Source: Fragum whitleyi
Lineage: Eukaryota; Mollusca; Bivalvia; Cardiida; Cardiidae
Direction: 5' to 3'
Assembly (NCBI GenBank): GCA_948146395.1
Contig: OX411549.1
Location: forward strand, 23,382,990 to 23,446,989
Length of the DNA: 64,000 bases
In this document: positions 35,801 to 41,150 of the stretch, piece after piece
Numbering within the stretch: the first letter of the stretch is position 1
How the letters are laid out: every line of letters starts with the position of its first letter
Translations under genes and position numbers: made by a program
Notes under the pieces: model-generated
The model's input: the letters and a program-made list of their open reading frames with translations, nothing else
The model's database searches: none
What the model was told of the DNA's origin: nothing

Positions 35801-38370
35801 ATGAAAGACGCTTCATGACCTTGTTTATCTACAAAATGCAAAGTGAAGACTGGTGAGATTGAGCAGATGCACAGACAGCTCAGAGTCTTTGCATGACGCA
35901 CATTTTAAATTGTTGGAAAACTCAAGCGACGGCTCATTCAGTACAAGAAACTGCTTCATTTCCTATAATGATTTTAATAAATATTGATGGCTCAGCAAGA
36001 AACATTTGTAACTGCCTATAAACATATAGGCAGTTACAAATGTTTTGTGCTCAGCCATTGATATGTAGCATAGCCTCTAATAAAAGTCCATCCCTTTCTA
36101 ATGGAAATGTGATGAATCTAATAGTTCCCGAGGGTTTGATTAGAGCTTTTGCGGTATTGATGTTTAGGATGTACATTGTATTTACAGGCCAAAAAGAAGC
36201 ATAATATGGAGTTGATATGGGACGAACATGTGGTGGATGCACTAGCAGATGGGTATGATGTCCATTATGGAGCAAGATCTTTGAAATATGATGTGAGTCA
36301 GATTGTTTGAGTCTGTGTGTTATATATAGTCAAACCTGTAGTAAGCAAGCACCTAAGGGACATTCAAAAAGTGCTTGCTTAAGACAGGTGTTTGCTTAAT
36401 ACAGGCAATTTTCAGTGCACTTTGTACCTATAAGAATCAGGTGGTCGCTTGCTTAATACAGGTTGCTTGCTAAATAAAGTAGGCCACTATGACACATTTG
36501 ACTGTATGCGACCGGTCACACAAAAAGGGATCGTCTGGGAACTCCTTTAAGAAAAAATATTTTAAAAAGGGATTGGGTACAGCATAGGTCATCCAGAAGT
36601 TGTATTTCAGAAATAATTACCTAGGAAGATAGAATTAACACTCTAGATCCAGAAATTGTGTTATTTGGGAAAAAGTTTTGATCCTGGTCAGTCTGGGCAG
36701 ATTGTGTAGTCTGCCAGGGTTGATCTTTTTCACACTTCCAGATGGGCCCTTTTTCATGTGATGGATCACATTTTTTATATTTAAAAAAGTAAGCATGTGC
36801 TTGAAGAAAAGTTTTGTATAAGACTGATCAACTTTATGATCAGTAGCTAGATAATTTTTAGCTCGCCTGTTTTAGGAGAAAATCCAAGGCATTGCTTTGG
36901 TCTTGGTGTCCTTGTAATGGCTGGTGCCATGCAGAAACTTTGACATTTTGTGATATCTCTGGTATTACTGGAGACCCTTATCTTGCTGAATAAAAACCTG
37001 GCTAAAAATACATTAAAATCAAAGTGCTAAAAGCACTAATTGTGAGTAGTATTTATTTTGAAAATATGATTTTTAAACTCTTGTGGTTTAAACTTGGTTT
37101 GGCAGGCAGTATAGACTAAGTTCAGACTGCAAAAATGTACAGGCTGATCGTTCATTTCACCGTTACATGGATACAATGATATATGTTTACTTTTGTAAAA
37201 TACAATGCAGTGTGATGGGTCGAGCATAAACTGGGACTGACATTATTTCACAAGTCATTGCATGATTGGTGACCAAAACCTTGAATCGATATTGTAAATA
37301 AACTAAAGTAAAAATGATTTTGTTGCCAATCGACAGTTCGATTTTGAATAAATGGGATAGTTTGAATTAAAAGGTTTTAAAACAGGCTGTATACAGGGCT
37401 TGAAGGATGTTCTTTACAACATGTGAAAAGAACCATTTAGCACTTTCAGTTAATTTTAAAAGAGAAGAAGCAAAAGATTTCAGAAAGATGCATAACTCTT
37501 TGCTCCAATGAATGCAATATAGATTGACCTTGAGACTGTGATAGCTGCTTGAGTCATGTAGTGACCATGTGCTTGAGTAAGAGCAGTAATCATCAACAGG
37601 AAGTTAGAGGAAGAATGGCCTGTCCTGCGTTCAGGATGCCTAAACAGTGCATACAGTTTGCCATTTATATCCTGCTTTGCAATTACCTGCAAAGCGGGGA
37701 ATAATTGGCAAACAGTTTGCTCTATTTTGTCTTCCTGAAGGAAGGGCTGGACTAGGGTGAGCTCTAGCCATGGCATAAATTTGAGTGACTGCCATCTTGA
37801 GGGGCAGTTTCTCTGCTCCCCTGTATATTGCTATATGATTAACTCTCTTATCTTTTCAGGTGGAGAGGAGAGTATTCACATAGCTAGCTGTGGCCCATGA
37901 AAGAGAGTTGATAAGTCAGGATGCTGAAACAGTACAAACAGAGTGCCATTTATATCATGCTTTGCACGCAAAGGGTATAATTGGCAAACAGTTTGCTCTG
38001 TTTTGTCTTCCTGAATGAAGGGCTGGACTAGGGTGAGCTCTAGCCATTACTTGAATTTGTGTGATTGCCATCTCGAGGGATAGTTTCTCTGGTTCCCTGT
38101 ATATTGCTATTTGAATTACTCTCATATTTTCAGGTGGAGAGGAGAGTAGTCACACAGCTAGCTGTTGCCCATGAAAGACAGTTGATAAGTCAGGGAGCTG
38201 TGATTAAACTAACTGTACCAGATAAGTCTGTCAGTGCTAACAAAGATGAGAATGATGAGAAGGAAACTGTTACACCGATCAAACTACAGTTATTGAAGAA
38301 AGGAACATTTAAAGATAGTTATGTGGACATTGACTTGACAAAGGGAGACAATCCATTCACTTCTGATTAG
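10056..38370 (+). CDS. CLPB: CLPB / Skd3 mitochondrial AAA+ protein disaggregase, 15 coding exons
   Basis: ATP-driven disaggregase of the mitochondrial intermembrane space. Exons: 10056-10296, 10869-10920, 11981-12067, 15297-15400, 17875-18003, 19085-19182, 20418-20532, 21173-21250, 22820-22920, 24418-24579, 26386-26542, 28394-28467, 29518-29637, 36188-36292, 38134-38370. All introns are GT-AG and phases agree, giving 619 aa. Order: basic presequence; hydrophobic segment at ~58-76; ankyrin repeats at ~82-144 and ~177-209; AAA+ domain with Walker A GSSGIGKT (297-304), pore loop PPGYVG (343-348), Walker B VVLFDE (Asp370, Glu371), sensor-1 Asn412, Arg finger R477, sensor-2 R536 in HYGAR; ClpB C-domain to 619. 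As in other metazoan CLPB there is one AAA+ module and no ClpB middle domain; the human protein is longer (~700 aa), mostly in the N-terminal and ankyrin region. An in-frame ATG at 10020 would add 12 residues, but 10056 has the better context (A at -3, G at +4) and a more presequence-like N-terminus. Confidence 0.96.
10508..10580. mobile_element. 70-bp hairpin element, copy 3, in CLPB intron 1
   Basis: ATGGCT...AACAGTTGTAACTGCCTATA and its inverse ending GAGCCAT; one or two mismatches in the loop-proximal arm. Confidence 0.78.
10869..10920 (+). CDS. CLPB: CLPB exon 2: start of the ankyrin region
   Basis: 52-base exon reading [17 protein letters not shown], the first helix pair of an ankyrin repeat. 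Acceptor TTTTTACAG, donor GTATGT. Confidence 0.9.
11520..11760. repeat. Dispersed repeat (AAAAAGAGATTGGGTNCAGC) in CLPB intron 2
   Basis: Shares GAAAAAGAGATTGGG, CATAGGTC and a CCATCTGG / GATGG end pair with copies at 36510-36790 and 53270-53650. The rest of intron 2 (10921-11980) shows nothing further. Confidence 0.5.
11981..12067 (+). CDS. CLPB: CLPB exon 3: ankyrin repeat
   Basis: Encodes [20 protein letters not shown] and HVAAINGNL, a canonical ankyrin G-x-TALH-A-x-x-G signature. Acceptor AATTTTTCAG, donor GTATTC. Confidence 0.92.
12113..12433. mobile_element. hAT-like MITE (CAGGGGTGTNGAAT), copy 1, in CLPB intron 3
   Basis: Starts CAGGGGTGTTGAATTCCC and ends TTTCAACACTTCTG; 321 bp. Interior words (CTTGCC...GACAAGTACATTTTTC) match the better-preserved copy at 39329-39657. 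12434-13060 holds no recognised feature. Confidence 0.6.
13070..15016. mobile_element. 1.95-kb TIR element with 9-bp TSD in CLPB intron 3
   Basis: Flanked on both sides by TTTTACAGG (13061-13069 and 15017-15025). Left end TTGACTGGTGAGCCTGTCTC and the inverse of the right end TAGACTGGTTAACCTGTCCC form a ~24-base TIR with four mismatches. A 9-base TSD suggests a Mutator-like element, though 8 bp with one base of TIR would also fit hAT or P. Subterminal CCAAT-type motifs (TTTCATTGGCTG, GATTGGCC) are present. No transposase frame. A second, partial copy ends at 34486. Confidence 0.72.
14413..14450. repeat. Short hairpin (AGAAGAAATTGCTT)
   Basis: AGAAGAAATTGCTT, short loop, AAGCAATTTCTTCT. The same hairpin occurs at 29930-29962 inside another element, with a weaker relative near 47800. 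Confidence 0.7.
15055..15172. mobile_element. Palindromic MITE (GCGTTCAGGATG family), copy 1
   Basis: Arms ...TGCATTCAGGGTGACAAAAC and its inverse ending GTCATCCTGAACGCAGG, with CAAACAGTTTGC-type and CCCCGCTTTG inner blocks. It is followed at 15180-15248 by a tail (GGCTGATCTTTGTCTATACC ... AGCATGACAAGGGTTAA) shared with 19563-19637 and 50570-50780. Confidence 0.7.
15297..15400 (+). CDS. CLPB: CLPB exon 4: ankyrin repeat
   Basis: Encodes [18 protein letters not shown] followed by [16 protein letters not shown]; the [10 protein letters not shown] segment closes the repeat begun in exon 3. Donor GTAAGT. The preceding intron carries a 1.95-kb transposon. Confidence 0.93.
15493..15738. mobile_element. 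MITE with ~33-bp perfect-looking TIRs in CLPB intron 4
   Basis: GGGCCCGAGGTTATAAAACT at the left and its exact inverse at the right, continuing through TTTCTCAGGCTCA; interior also largely self-complementary (AATATTAATAAGTTG / CAACTTATTTATATT type). Confidence 0.75.
15978..16219. mobile_element. TIR element, TTATAATATGACC family, copy 2
   Basis: TTTATAATATGACC at the left and GGTCATATTATAAA at the right are a perfect 14-base TIR; interior matches the copy at 78-342. Confidence 0.7.
16755..17770. repeat. Composite repeat in CLPB intron 4
   Basis: Two related segments (GAGTGGCNGAGYCACAAGTG at ~16765 and ~17490) flank a repeat of the AGCACCGCC / CTCTTGTTT type that is also present near 2440-2700, 19230-19500 and 36850-36980. 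16220-16754 shows nothing recognisable. Confidence 0.5.
17875..18003 (+). CDS. CLPB: CLPB exon 5: linker and ankyrin repeat
   Basis: Encodes a charged linker and then [18 protein letters not shown] and NALLEAG, matching the KGCTALHYA motif of vertebrate CLPB. Acceptor ATTTTTTAG, donor GTTTGT. Confidence 0.93.
18058..18320. repeat. Copy of the pogo-like MITE interior, ends degraded
   Basis: Shares AAAATTATTGAAAATGAATC and the AACCACCATTTTTGGTGGTC-like right part with the element at 843-1179. Confidence 0.5.
18890..18935. repeat. Hairpin AACATCATAACTACAGCTTG
   Basis: Near-perfect palindrome centred on TTGATCAA. Related arms (AACTACAGCTT / AAGCTGTAGTT) occur at 28196-28237 and one arm at ~20015-20037, each in a repeat with TTATGCANATTACGCAAGTG. 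Confidence 0.65.
19085..19182 (+). CDS. CLPB: CLPB exon 6: end of ankyrin region and linker helix
   Basis: Encodes [20 protein letters not shown] and then a charged helix ending LLNDYEKK. Exon ends in phase 0 at a GTAAAT donor. Confidence 0.92.
19230..19500. repeat. Dispersed repeat in CLPB intron 6
   Basis: AGAGAAAATCCAAGGTATT ... CTTTTTGTGATATCTGTGGT; matches 16980-17310 and 36850-36980. Followed at 19563-19637 by the GGCTGATCTTTGTCTATAC tail and at ~19780-20060 by the AAGCTGTAGTT-type repeat; 20061-20417 shows nothing. Confidence 0.5.
20418..20532 (+). CDS. CLPB: CLPB exon 7: linker helix to AAA+ entry
   Basis: Encodes [20 protein letters not shown] followed by IIGQEGAI, the FPLEQRL..HIIGQE signature that opens the AAA+ domain in animal CLPB. 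Donor GTTAGT. Confidence 0.94.
21173..21250 (+). CDS. CLPB: CLPB exon 8: first half of Walker A
   Basis: Encodes [20 protein letters not shown] and then LGSSGIG; the Walker A motif is split between this exon and the next, inside the glycine codon before the catalytic lysine. Confidence 0.95.
21945..22195 (-). mobile_element. tRNA-derived SINE, minus orientation, in CLPB intron 8
   Basis: Reverse complement of the element at 27300-27548: shared ends (GGCTTG... and TATCCTCGAG), shared core (GGTAGCAGTGGTTA, AGGACACTTTA) and degraded promoter boxes. Confidence 0.6.
22295..22495. mobile_element. Palindromic MITE (GGGTACTCATTTGAATTG family)
   Basis: Central perfect hairpin TTGTGGGTACTCATTTGAAT-type arms around TCTCAGAAAGA; outer flanks GATAGAGGGGGTATT and AACCCCTCTTATCTG are also inverted. 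Confidence 0.7.
22557..22793. mobile_element. Inverted-repeat MITE (GAGCCTGTGTG family), copy 2
   Basis: GCCTGTGTGTAACATTTTCA ... AAATTGTTGGAAATTTTATG; ends 27 bases before CLPB exon 9. Confidence 0.6.
22820..22920 (+). CDS. CLPB: CLPB exon 9: Walker A lysine
   Basis: Encodes [20 protein letters not shown] and then [14 protein letters not shown]. Acceptor TTGATTTCAG, donor GTAAAT, ends in phase 0. Confidence 0.95.
23247..23882. mobile_element. Pearl-like element with ~163-bp tandem units in CLPB intron 9
   Basis: Starts CCCCCATATCCCGTATCAAG and ends TCGGGGGCATTTGTG; a GTCT/GTCC microsatellite is at the left (23308-23352). TATCTTCAAGCCTATTCAAG recurs at 23379, 23541 and 23704. CGGGGGCAT ends are inverted. 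Confidence 0.72.
24418..24579 (+). CDS. CLPB: CLPB exon 10: pore loop and Walker B
   Basis: 54 codons containing [15 protein letters not shown] (aromatic pore loop) and [15 protein letters not shown] (Walker B), ending LQLFDE. Near-identical to vertebrate CLPB as remembered. Donor GTATGT. Confidence 0.97.
25113..25945. mobile_element. pogo/Tigger-like element, 0.83 kb, in CLPB intron 10
   Basis: Left TACAGTAAAATCTTAGTAGT and the inverse of the right end TACAGTAAACTCTCCGTAGT form a 24-base TIR flanked by TA. It splits a repeat whose halves lie at ~24740-25100 and ~26035-26340. No transposase frame. Confidence 0.68.
26386..26542 (+). CDS. CLPB: CLPB exon 11: sensor-1 region
   Basis: Encodes [20 protein letters not shown] and then [10 protein letters not shown]; the asparagine of TSN is sensor-1. 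An inverted-repeat MITE begins only 26 bases after the exon end. Confidence 0.96.
26569..26811. mobile_element. Inverted-repeat MITE (GAGCCTGTGTG family), copy 3
   Basis: TGAGCCTGTGTGTGACATTT ... ATTGGAAATGTCATGCACAG. Starts 26 bases after CLPB exon 11. Confidence 0.7.
26890..27166 (-). mobile_element. Full-length tRNA-derived SINE with perfect 13-bp target-site duplication
   Basis: Flanked by CTTTGAATCTAGA at 26877-26889 and 27167-27179. On the minus strand it starts with a tRNA-like head (A box ATAGCGCAGTTGGTTAGG, B box GGGTTCGATCCCC), has a body containing CAGGGAATCCATTG and GGTGTTAAACCC, and ends in an AACAAACAAA tail. The tRNA head could fold an acceptor stem with one mismatch but lacks the U33 anticodon-loop base, so it is not a tRNA gene. 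The tail resembles what is remembered of molluscan V-SINEs such as RUDI. A body fragment is at 62265-62440. Confidence 0.85.
27300..27548 (+). mobile_element. tRNA-derived SINE, second family, in CLPB intron 11
   Basis: A-box-like GATGGCCCAGTGGTTAA and B-box GGGTTCGAACCCC at the head, then a body with GGTAGGACACTTTA and GGTAGCAGTGGTTAGAACC, ending TGTTATCCTCGAG. Its opposite-strand relative is 21945-22195. Confidence 0.72.
27688..27806. mobile_element. Palindromic MITE (GCGTTCAGGATG family), copy 2
   Basis: CCTGCATTCAGGATGACAAA ... TTTTGATATCCTGAGCTCAG. Inner blocks more degraded than in copy 1. Confidence 0.6.
28112..28300. repeat. Repeat with AACTACAGCTT hairpin in CLPB intron 11
   Basis: Contains ATGCACATTACGCAAGTGCG and a near-perfect hairpin TAACTACAGCTTA / TAAGCTGTAGTTA; related to ~19780-20060. 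Confidence 0.5.
28394..28467 (+). CDS. CLPB: CLPB exon 12
   Basis: Encodes [20 protein letters not shown] and then RPILK, the helix that joins the large AAA+ subdomain to the arginine-finger region. Donor GTAAGC, phase 0. Confidence 0.93.
28503..28744. mobile_element. Inverted-repeat MITE (GAGCCTGTGTG family), copy 4
   Basis: TGAGCCTGTTCGTGACATTT at left; right end GTTGTTGGAAATGTCGAACA then CAGTCTCA. Confidence 0.65.
29046..29335 (+). mobile_element. tRNA-derived SINE, third family
   Basis: Head with CCGTGGTCTAGTGGCTAGGA (A box) and GGGATCGAATCCCGGCC (B box); body with ATAAATAGGTACCTGTGAG and a tail ATATAAACCCAACTC. A head fragment (GTCCGTGGTCTAGAGGTAGA) is at ~57140 inside the element at 57020-57419. 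Confidence 0.65.
29518..29637 (+). CDS. CLPB: CLPB exon 13: arginine finger
   Basis: 40 codons including [20 protein letters not shown]; the arginine of GRIN is the expected arginine finger. Donor GTAAGT. The following intron holds the 5.56-kb hAT-like insertion. Confidence 0.95.
29656..30080. mobile_element. TIR MITE (CAGGGTTTGACACTAA) with internal hairpin
   Basis: Left CAGGGTTTGACACTAA and right TTAGTGTGGATCCCTG are inverted; GGAGTCC blocks are arranged symmetrically inside, around the AGAAGAAATTGCTT hairpin at 29930-29962. A left-end fragment (CAGGGTTTAACACTTAAAGG) is at ~47470. Confidence 0.62.
30188..35749. mobile_element. hAT-like element, 5.56 kb, 5-bp TSD, in CLPB intron 13
   Basis: Ends CAGGGGCTAC and GTAAGCCCTG are inverted repeats, flanked by AATTT at 30183-30187 and 35750-35754. 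Subterminal zones at both ends are rich in TTGGCTAAA / TTTAGCCAA clusters. CAGGG ends with a 5-bp TSD resemble the hAT5-type group. No reading frame above about 82 codons, so it is non-autonomous or decayed. Inside are a GAACA microsatellite (30620-30640) next to ATATCTTTATTTTGACA, a possible minus-strand retroelement 3' end, and a partial TIR element ending at 34486. The remaining interior shows nothing recognised. Confidence 0.75.
34330..34486. mobile_element. Terminal fragment of the 13070-15016 family
   Basis: On the minus strand it reads TAGACTGGCTAGCCTGTCCT and then CACCATTGGTCCGTTG...TCGTTTCATTGG, aligning with the left end of the 1.95-kb element. The other terminus was not found, so it may be truncated. 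Confidence 0.6.
35987..36058. mobile_element. 70-bp hairpin element, copy 4, in CLPB intron 13
   Basis: ATGGCTCAGC ... arms AACATTTGTAACTGCCTATA; both arms share the C-to-T/G-to-A change relative to copy 1 (CATTTG / CAAATG), so pairing is kept. Confidence 0.8.
36188..36292 (+). CDS. CLPB: CLPB exon 14: sensor-2
   Basis: 35 codons ending [16 protein letters not shown]; the arginine in GAR is sensor-2. Donor GTGAGT, phase 0. Either the decoy acceptor at 37859 or the true acceptor at 38133 could be joined to it. Confidence 0.95.
36325..36506. mobile_element. pogo-like MITE in CLPB intron 14
   Basis: Left TATAGTCAAACCTGTAG and right inverse TACAGTCAAATGTGTC; interior built from CTTGCTTAATACAGG repeats. 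It starts 32 bases after exon 14. Confidence 0.6.
36510..36980. repeat. Two dispersed repeats in CLPB intron 14
   Basis: 36510-36790 matches the 11520-11760 family (AAAAAGGGATTGGGTACAGC); 36850-36980 matches the GAGAAAATCCAAGGNATTG family. 36981-37617 holds no recognised feature. Confidence 0.45.
37618..37745. mobile_element. Palindromic MITE (GCGTTCAGGATG family), upstream of the exon-15 duplication
   Basis: Arms CCTGCGTTCAGGATG... and ...CTTCCTGAAGGAAGG enclose nearly complementary halves (CAAACAGTTTGC type) around a GC-rich centre. The same family is at 15055-15172 and 27688-27806. A second, 5'-truncated copy at 37921-38030 was created by the local tandem duplication. Confidence 0.7.
37860..37920 (+). 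pseudogene. Decoy duplicate of the start of CLPB exon 15, with in-frame stop
   Basis: Behind an intact acceptor (ATCTTTTCAG) the sequence repeats the first 61 bases of CLPB exon 15 (GTGGAGAGGAGAGTA...) with a few changes. Read in the frame set by exon 14 it gives VERRVFT and then TAG at 37881-37883. The copy is part of a tandem duplication with a 274-base period (37860 versus 38134) that includes the upstream intron. It stops being exon-like at 37920, where the next repeat unit starts. It is either a dead copy or, if spliced, a premature terminal exon giving a 548-aa product without the C-terminal tail. Confidence 0.88.
38134..38370 (+). CDS. CLPB: CLPB exon 15: C-terminal domain and stop
   Basis: Follows acceptor ATATTTTCAG. 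78 codons beginning [20 protein letters not shown], as in the ClpB C-terminal (D2-small) domain, then a divergent Lys/Asp-rich tail ending GDNPFTSD and TAG. This is the only exon-15 copy whose reading frame is open to a stop at the family's expected length. Confidence 0.93.
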   Translation: MERRVVTQLAVAHERQLISQGAVIKLTVPDKSVSANKDENDEKETVTPIKLQLLKKGTFKDSYVDIDLTKGDNPFTSD

Positions 38371-38563
38371 ACTTTTAACGGAGATAAACTGTCACTGTTT
38401 ATAAAGATGACAATAATGAGAAAGAACCTCTTACACCTATTAAACTACAGCATTTGATAAAAAGAATATCAAAGAATAGTAATGTGGATCTTGATTTGAC
38501 AATGGGGGGGGTAATCCATTCCCTTCTGATTAGACCTGCAAAGGGAGTTAATCTGTCACTGCT

Positions 38564-38569
38564 AATAAA
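38564..38569 (+). terminator. Candidate CLPB polyadenylation signal
   Basis: First AATAAA after the CLPB stop, 194 bases downstream, inside the third copy of the terminal repeat. Another AATAAA follows at ~38945 in the last copy. Which is used cannot be told from sequence. Confidence 0.3.
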
Positions 38570-38757
38570 GATAATAATAATGAGAGGTAAAGTCTTACAC
38601 CAATAAAAGTACAGTTATTTAAAAAAGGAACATTAAAGGAGAGTTATGTGGACACTGACTTGACATAAGGACATAATCCATTTACTTCTTACTAACCTTT
38701 TTAAAGGGACATAAATCTGTTATTGTTTGTTTATAAGGTGACAAATAATGAGAAGGA

Positions 38758-38887
38758 GCCTTTTGATGTATTTTAATAAAAAAAATCAATTATATTTGTC
38801 AGGGTGAGGGTTGCATCCTGGGGTCCATACCATATATGCCTTGTGCAAGGAGGGACCTTATAAGACTACAAAATCATCATCATCATC
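38758..38887 (+). mobile_element. Small insertion in the fourth CLPB terminal repeat, (ATC)n-tailed
   Basis: About 130 bases interrupt the copy exactly between AAGGA (38753-38757) and a second AAGGA (38888-38892), suggesting a short target-site duplication. The insert ends in ATCATCATCATCATC, a tail typical of some SINEs. No internal promoter boxes were recognised. The five-base match alone could be chance. Confidence 0.4.
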
Positions 38888-39010
38888 AAGGAAACTTCTT
38901 ACACCAATCAAACTGAAGTTGAAGAAAGAACATGGAAAAAGAATAGTTACGTGGACATTGACTGAATAAAGGGAGACAATCCATTCACTTCTGATATACC
39001 TTTAAATGGA

Positions 39011-39328
39011 GTTCAAATGAAATATATCCATTGTATTATCAAAAATATCCAGTTGGATTACTTCACCCTCATGACATAGATCATATTATGATATATAAAT
39101 ATTCATGTGATAGCATCCCATTTTTTCATGATATCACATGGATAATTTATGACAAAATGATATAATGCAGTTATTTTTAGAAACTTGTATTTCTGTTAGA
39201 AACATCGAGGGAATCAAGGCAGAGCCTTGATAATTATCAATTCCCCCAACTTAGTTTGATTTTTTTTTTTACAAAACACTAAGTATGTATTATTAATGTA
39301 TAATATTGATGCTTGACCAAAGTCTATG
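39011..39328. other. No gene recognised
   Basis: AT-rich, with GTGATAGCATCCC/ATATCACATGG-type imperfect inverted repeats around 39060-39150. Nothing coding. Confidence 0.35.
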
Positions 39329-39657
39329 CAGGGGTGTGGAAATACAGGTTTACTTCATTTGTCCCTGGGCAGGTAAACACTGATTTTCTACTTGTCAAGT
39401 ATGAAAATGAAGTTTTCCAAAAATATAATGAATTAGAAAAAAAATAGAAATGTTTAGAGAAAACATTGTTTTAAAAAACATTGCTTTCTACCCTTTGATA
39501 TAAACATCTTGTTGATTTATCCCTAAGATAATCTATAACCATTCCATGATCTGCAATTTTTTTACTTGTCCTTGGACAAGTTGCGAAGAAAAATGTACTT
39601 GTCCTCAGATGAAAAAGCCCACATTTGACATGTCAGGCATGGGAATTCCACACCCCG
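39329..39657. mobile_element. hAT-like MITE (CAGGGGTGTGGAAAT), copy 2, 5-bp TSD
   Basis: Starts CAGGGGTGTGGAAATACAGG and ends GGGAATTCCACACCCCG, flanked by CTATG at 39324-39328 and 39658-39662. 329 bp; same family as 12113-12433. Confidence 0.7.
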
Positions 39658-39879
39658 CTATGAATATGTTGGCAATTTTTGTCTTTTGCATAATTATGAT
39701 TAGCTTATCAAAGCTGAAAAGTGTCCTCTATGTTATTTGTTGAATAAATCCTCTGATACATTTGTATACCCTGTGTATGAGGAAATTTTTTGAAGCAACA
39801 ATTTATTTGCAATAATTTACATAGTATGTTTGACTACTCACAGAATTGATCTAACAGAGAAAAATATTACGCAGTCACC

Positions 39880-40400
39880 AAAAGAGAGTGTAAATTTTAC
39901 CAGAGCTATTGCTAAACAAGCTTTTGAAAGGAAAATGAAGGAAGAGTTCTCCACACAAAATTACTAGTAATAAAAAAATGGCTTAAGTGCAAGGGCAGAT
40001 AACTCTAAAAACAGGGGGAATTGGGACATCAAAATTGTGTCTTGCAAAACTTAAACATGTGAATGTTTGTATAAAATATCATAGCTTTTGAAGGAAACCT
40101 GAAGGAGGAGTTCGCAACACAAAATTACCAATATATGAGTACAAAAAGAAAAAAATCTCTTATTTTCAAGGACAGATAATTCTTAAACCAGGGGCAGTTG
40201 GGACTTCAAAATTGCGTCTTGCATAACTTCAACATGTGATAAATGTTTGTATGAAATTTCAAAACTTTTGAAGGAAAACTGAAGGAGGGGATAGCAACAC
40301 AAAATCACTAGTATAAATGACAGACAGACAAACGAACAGACAGACAGTCTGATTACAGTATACACCCGAAAACATTGGTTTTGCAGGGGTATAACAAGGC
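39880..40400. repeat. Tandem-unit repeat with GACA microsatellite
   Basis: Two to three units of ~180 bp (TTTTGAAGGAAANCTGAAGG, GGCAGTTGGGACTTCAAAAT) followed by ACAGACAGACAAACG at ~40320. Pearl-like layout. 40401-40674 has no recognised feature. Confidence 0.5.
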
Positions 40401-40674
40401 AATGAACTAATAAAAGTTAGATCATGAATCATGCTCAAAGAAAGAGCATGGTGACAATTCCATAAGCATAGAAACACCCTGAAAGCATCCTGGTGAGACA
40501 ACAACTAGCAGATAGCTTCTGTCAGTCAAAAAATCAATTTATCGATCAGATAGAAAGTTTATCAGGCAAGCCGTAGGAATTTATTTGGTGAGCCATCTCC
40601 ATCTTCCATCTCAAGTCAGCCATCATCTATTCTATTTATCCTATTACAATCTTTCTTTTTTGTTTGTTTTTGGT

Positions 40675-41077
40675 TTATTCGTTATTTTTATACAAAAATT
40701 TAATCCGATCCCGATTTACAACTCCGATACTCAGCAAATCCTCATCATAAGGGTGACTGGGTGGCAGAGGTGGGGTGATCACTTAGGACTAAAGAACTCA
40801 ATAATTTAATTTCTAAAGCTGGAGCAAGAAAATATTTAACAAAAGAAATTTTGAGTAATACGTACATACCTTAATGATTAAGAAGATATGAATCTAGTGA
40901 TTTTTGCAATCTCAAACGTCCTATTTTCTCCGAAGCTTTGTTGTCATGCAGCTAAAAGCAAATCTCAATTCAATGCCTTCCTTACTCTGAATCAGAGGAT
41001 GGACGTAGATTGAGATCGGATGTAAAGTTACTATCTCCGAGATCCTTCTCGGTCAAATAATTCTGCGTTGAATCCAT
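40675..41077 (-). CDS. Candidate small two-exon gene, unknown product
   Basis: Not a recognised family. On the minus strand an ATG at 41077 opens 30 codons plus two bases (MDSTQNYLTEKDLGDSNFTS followed by DLNLRPSSDS) to a GTAAGG donor (exon 40986-41077). The next good acceptor (pyrimidine-rich, CCACCCAG) opens an exon at 40756 in the matching phase: DHPYDEDLLSIGVVNRDRIK then a short lysine-rich end and TAA at 40677, overlapping an AATAAA. The product would be 57 aa, acidic and without signal peptide or membrane segment. An alternative GTAAAT donor inside the second exon means a longer gene is possible. Upstream lies promoter-like sequence. Either a real small gene, the 5' part of a larger one, or a relic. 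Confidence 0.3.
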
Positions 41078-41150
41078 TCAGATAAATGTTTTAAAATCCT
41101 GACAGTTTTGAAGATTGAATGTAAACACCTCTAGATGAACTTCGTCACAA

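Larger units (their letters stand above)
30159..35936. mobile_element. Inverted-repeat MITE (GAGCCTGTGTG family), copy 5, split by a 5.56-kb insertion
   Basis: Left part 30159-30187 (TGAGCTTATGTGTGACATTT then CCAACAATTT) and right part 35750-35936 ending AAATTGTTGGAAAACTCAAG and GGCTCA. Removing 30188-35749 and one AATTT restores the CCAACAATTTGAAA word of the other copies. Confidence 0.78.
38371..39010 (+). repeat. Tandem array of decayed copies of the CLPB C-terminal coding segment
   Basis: Downstream of the CLPB stop the last ~163 bases of the gene (about 38207-38370) are repeated: 38371-38533, 38534-38696, and a fourth copy at 38697 to ~39010 split by an insertion. Each keeps recognisable words such as AATGAGAA, TTACACC, ATGTGGAC and CCATTCACTTCTGAT, but has frameshifts and internal stops, so none is coding. 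The repeats lie in what should be the CLPB 3'UTR. Confidence 0.85.
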
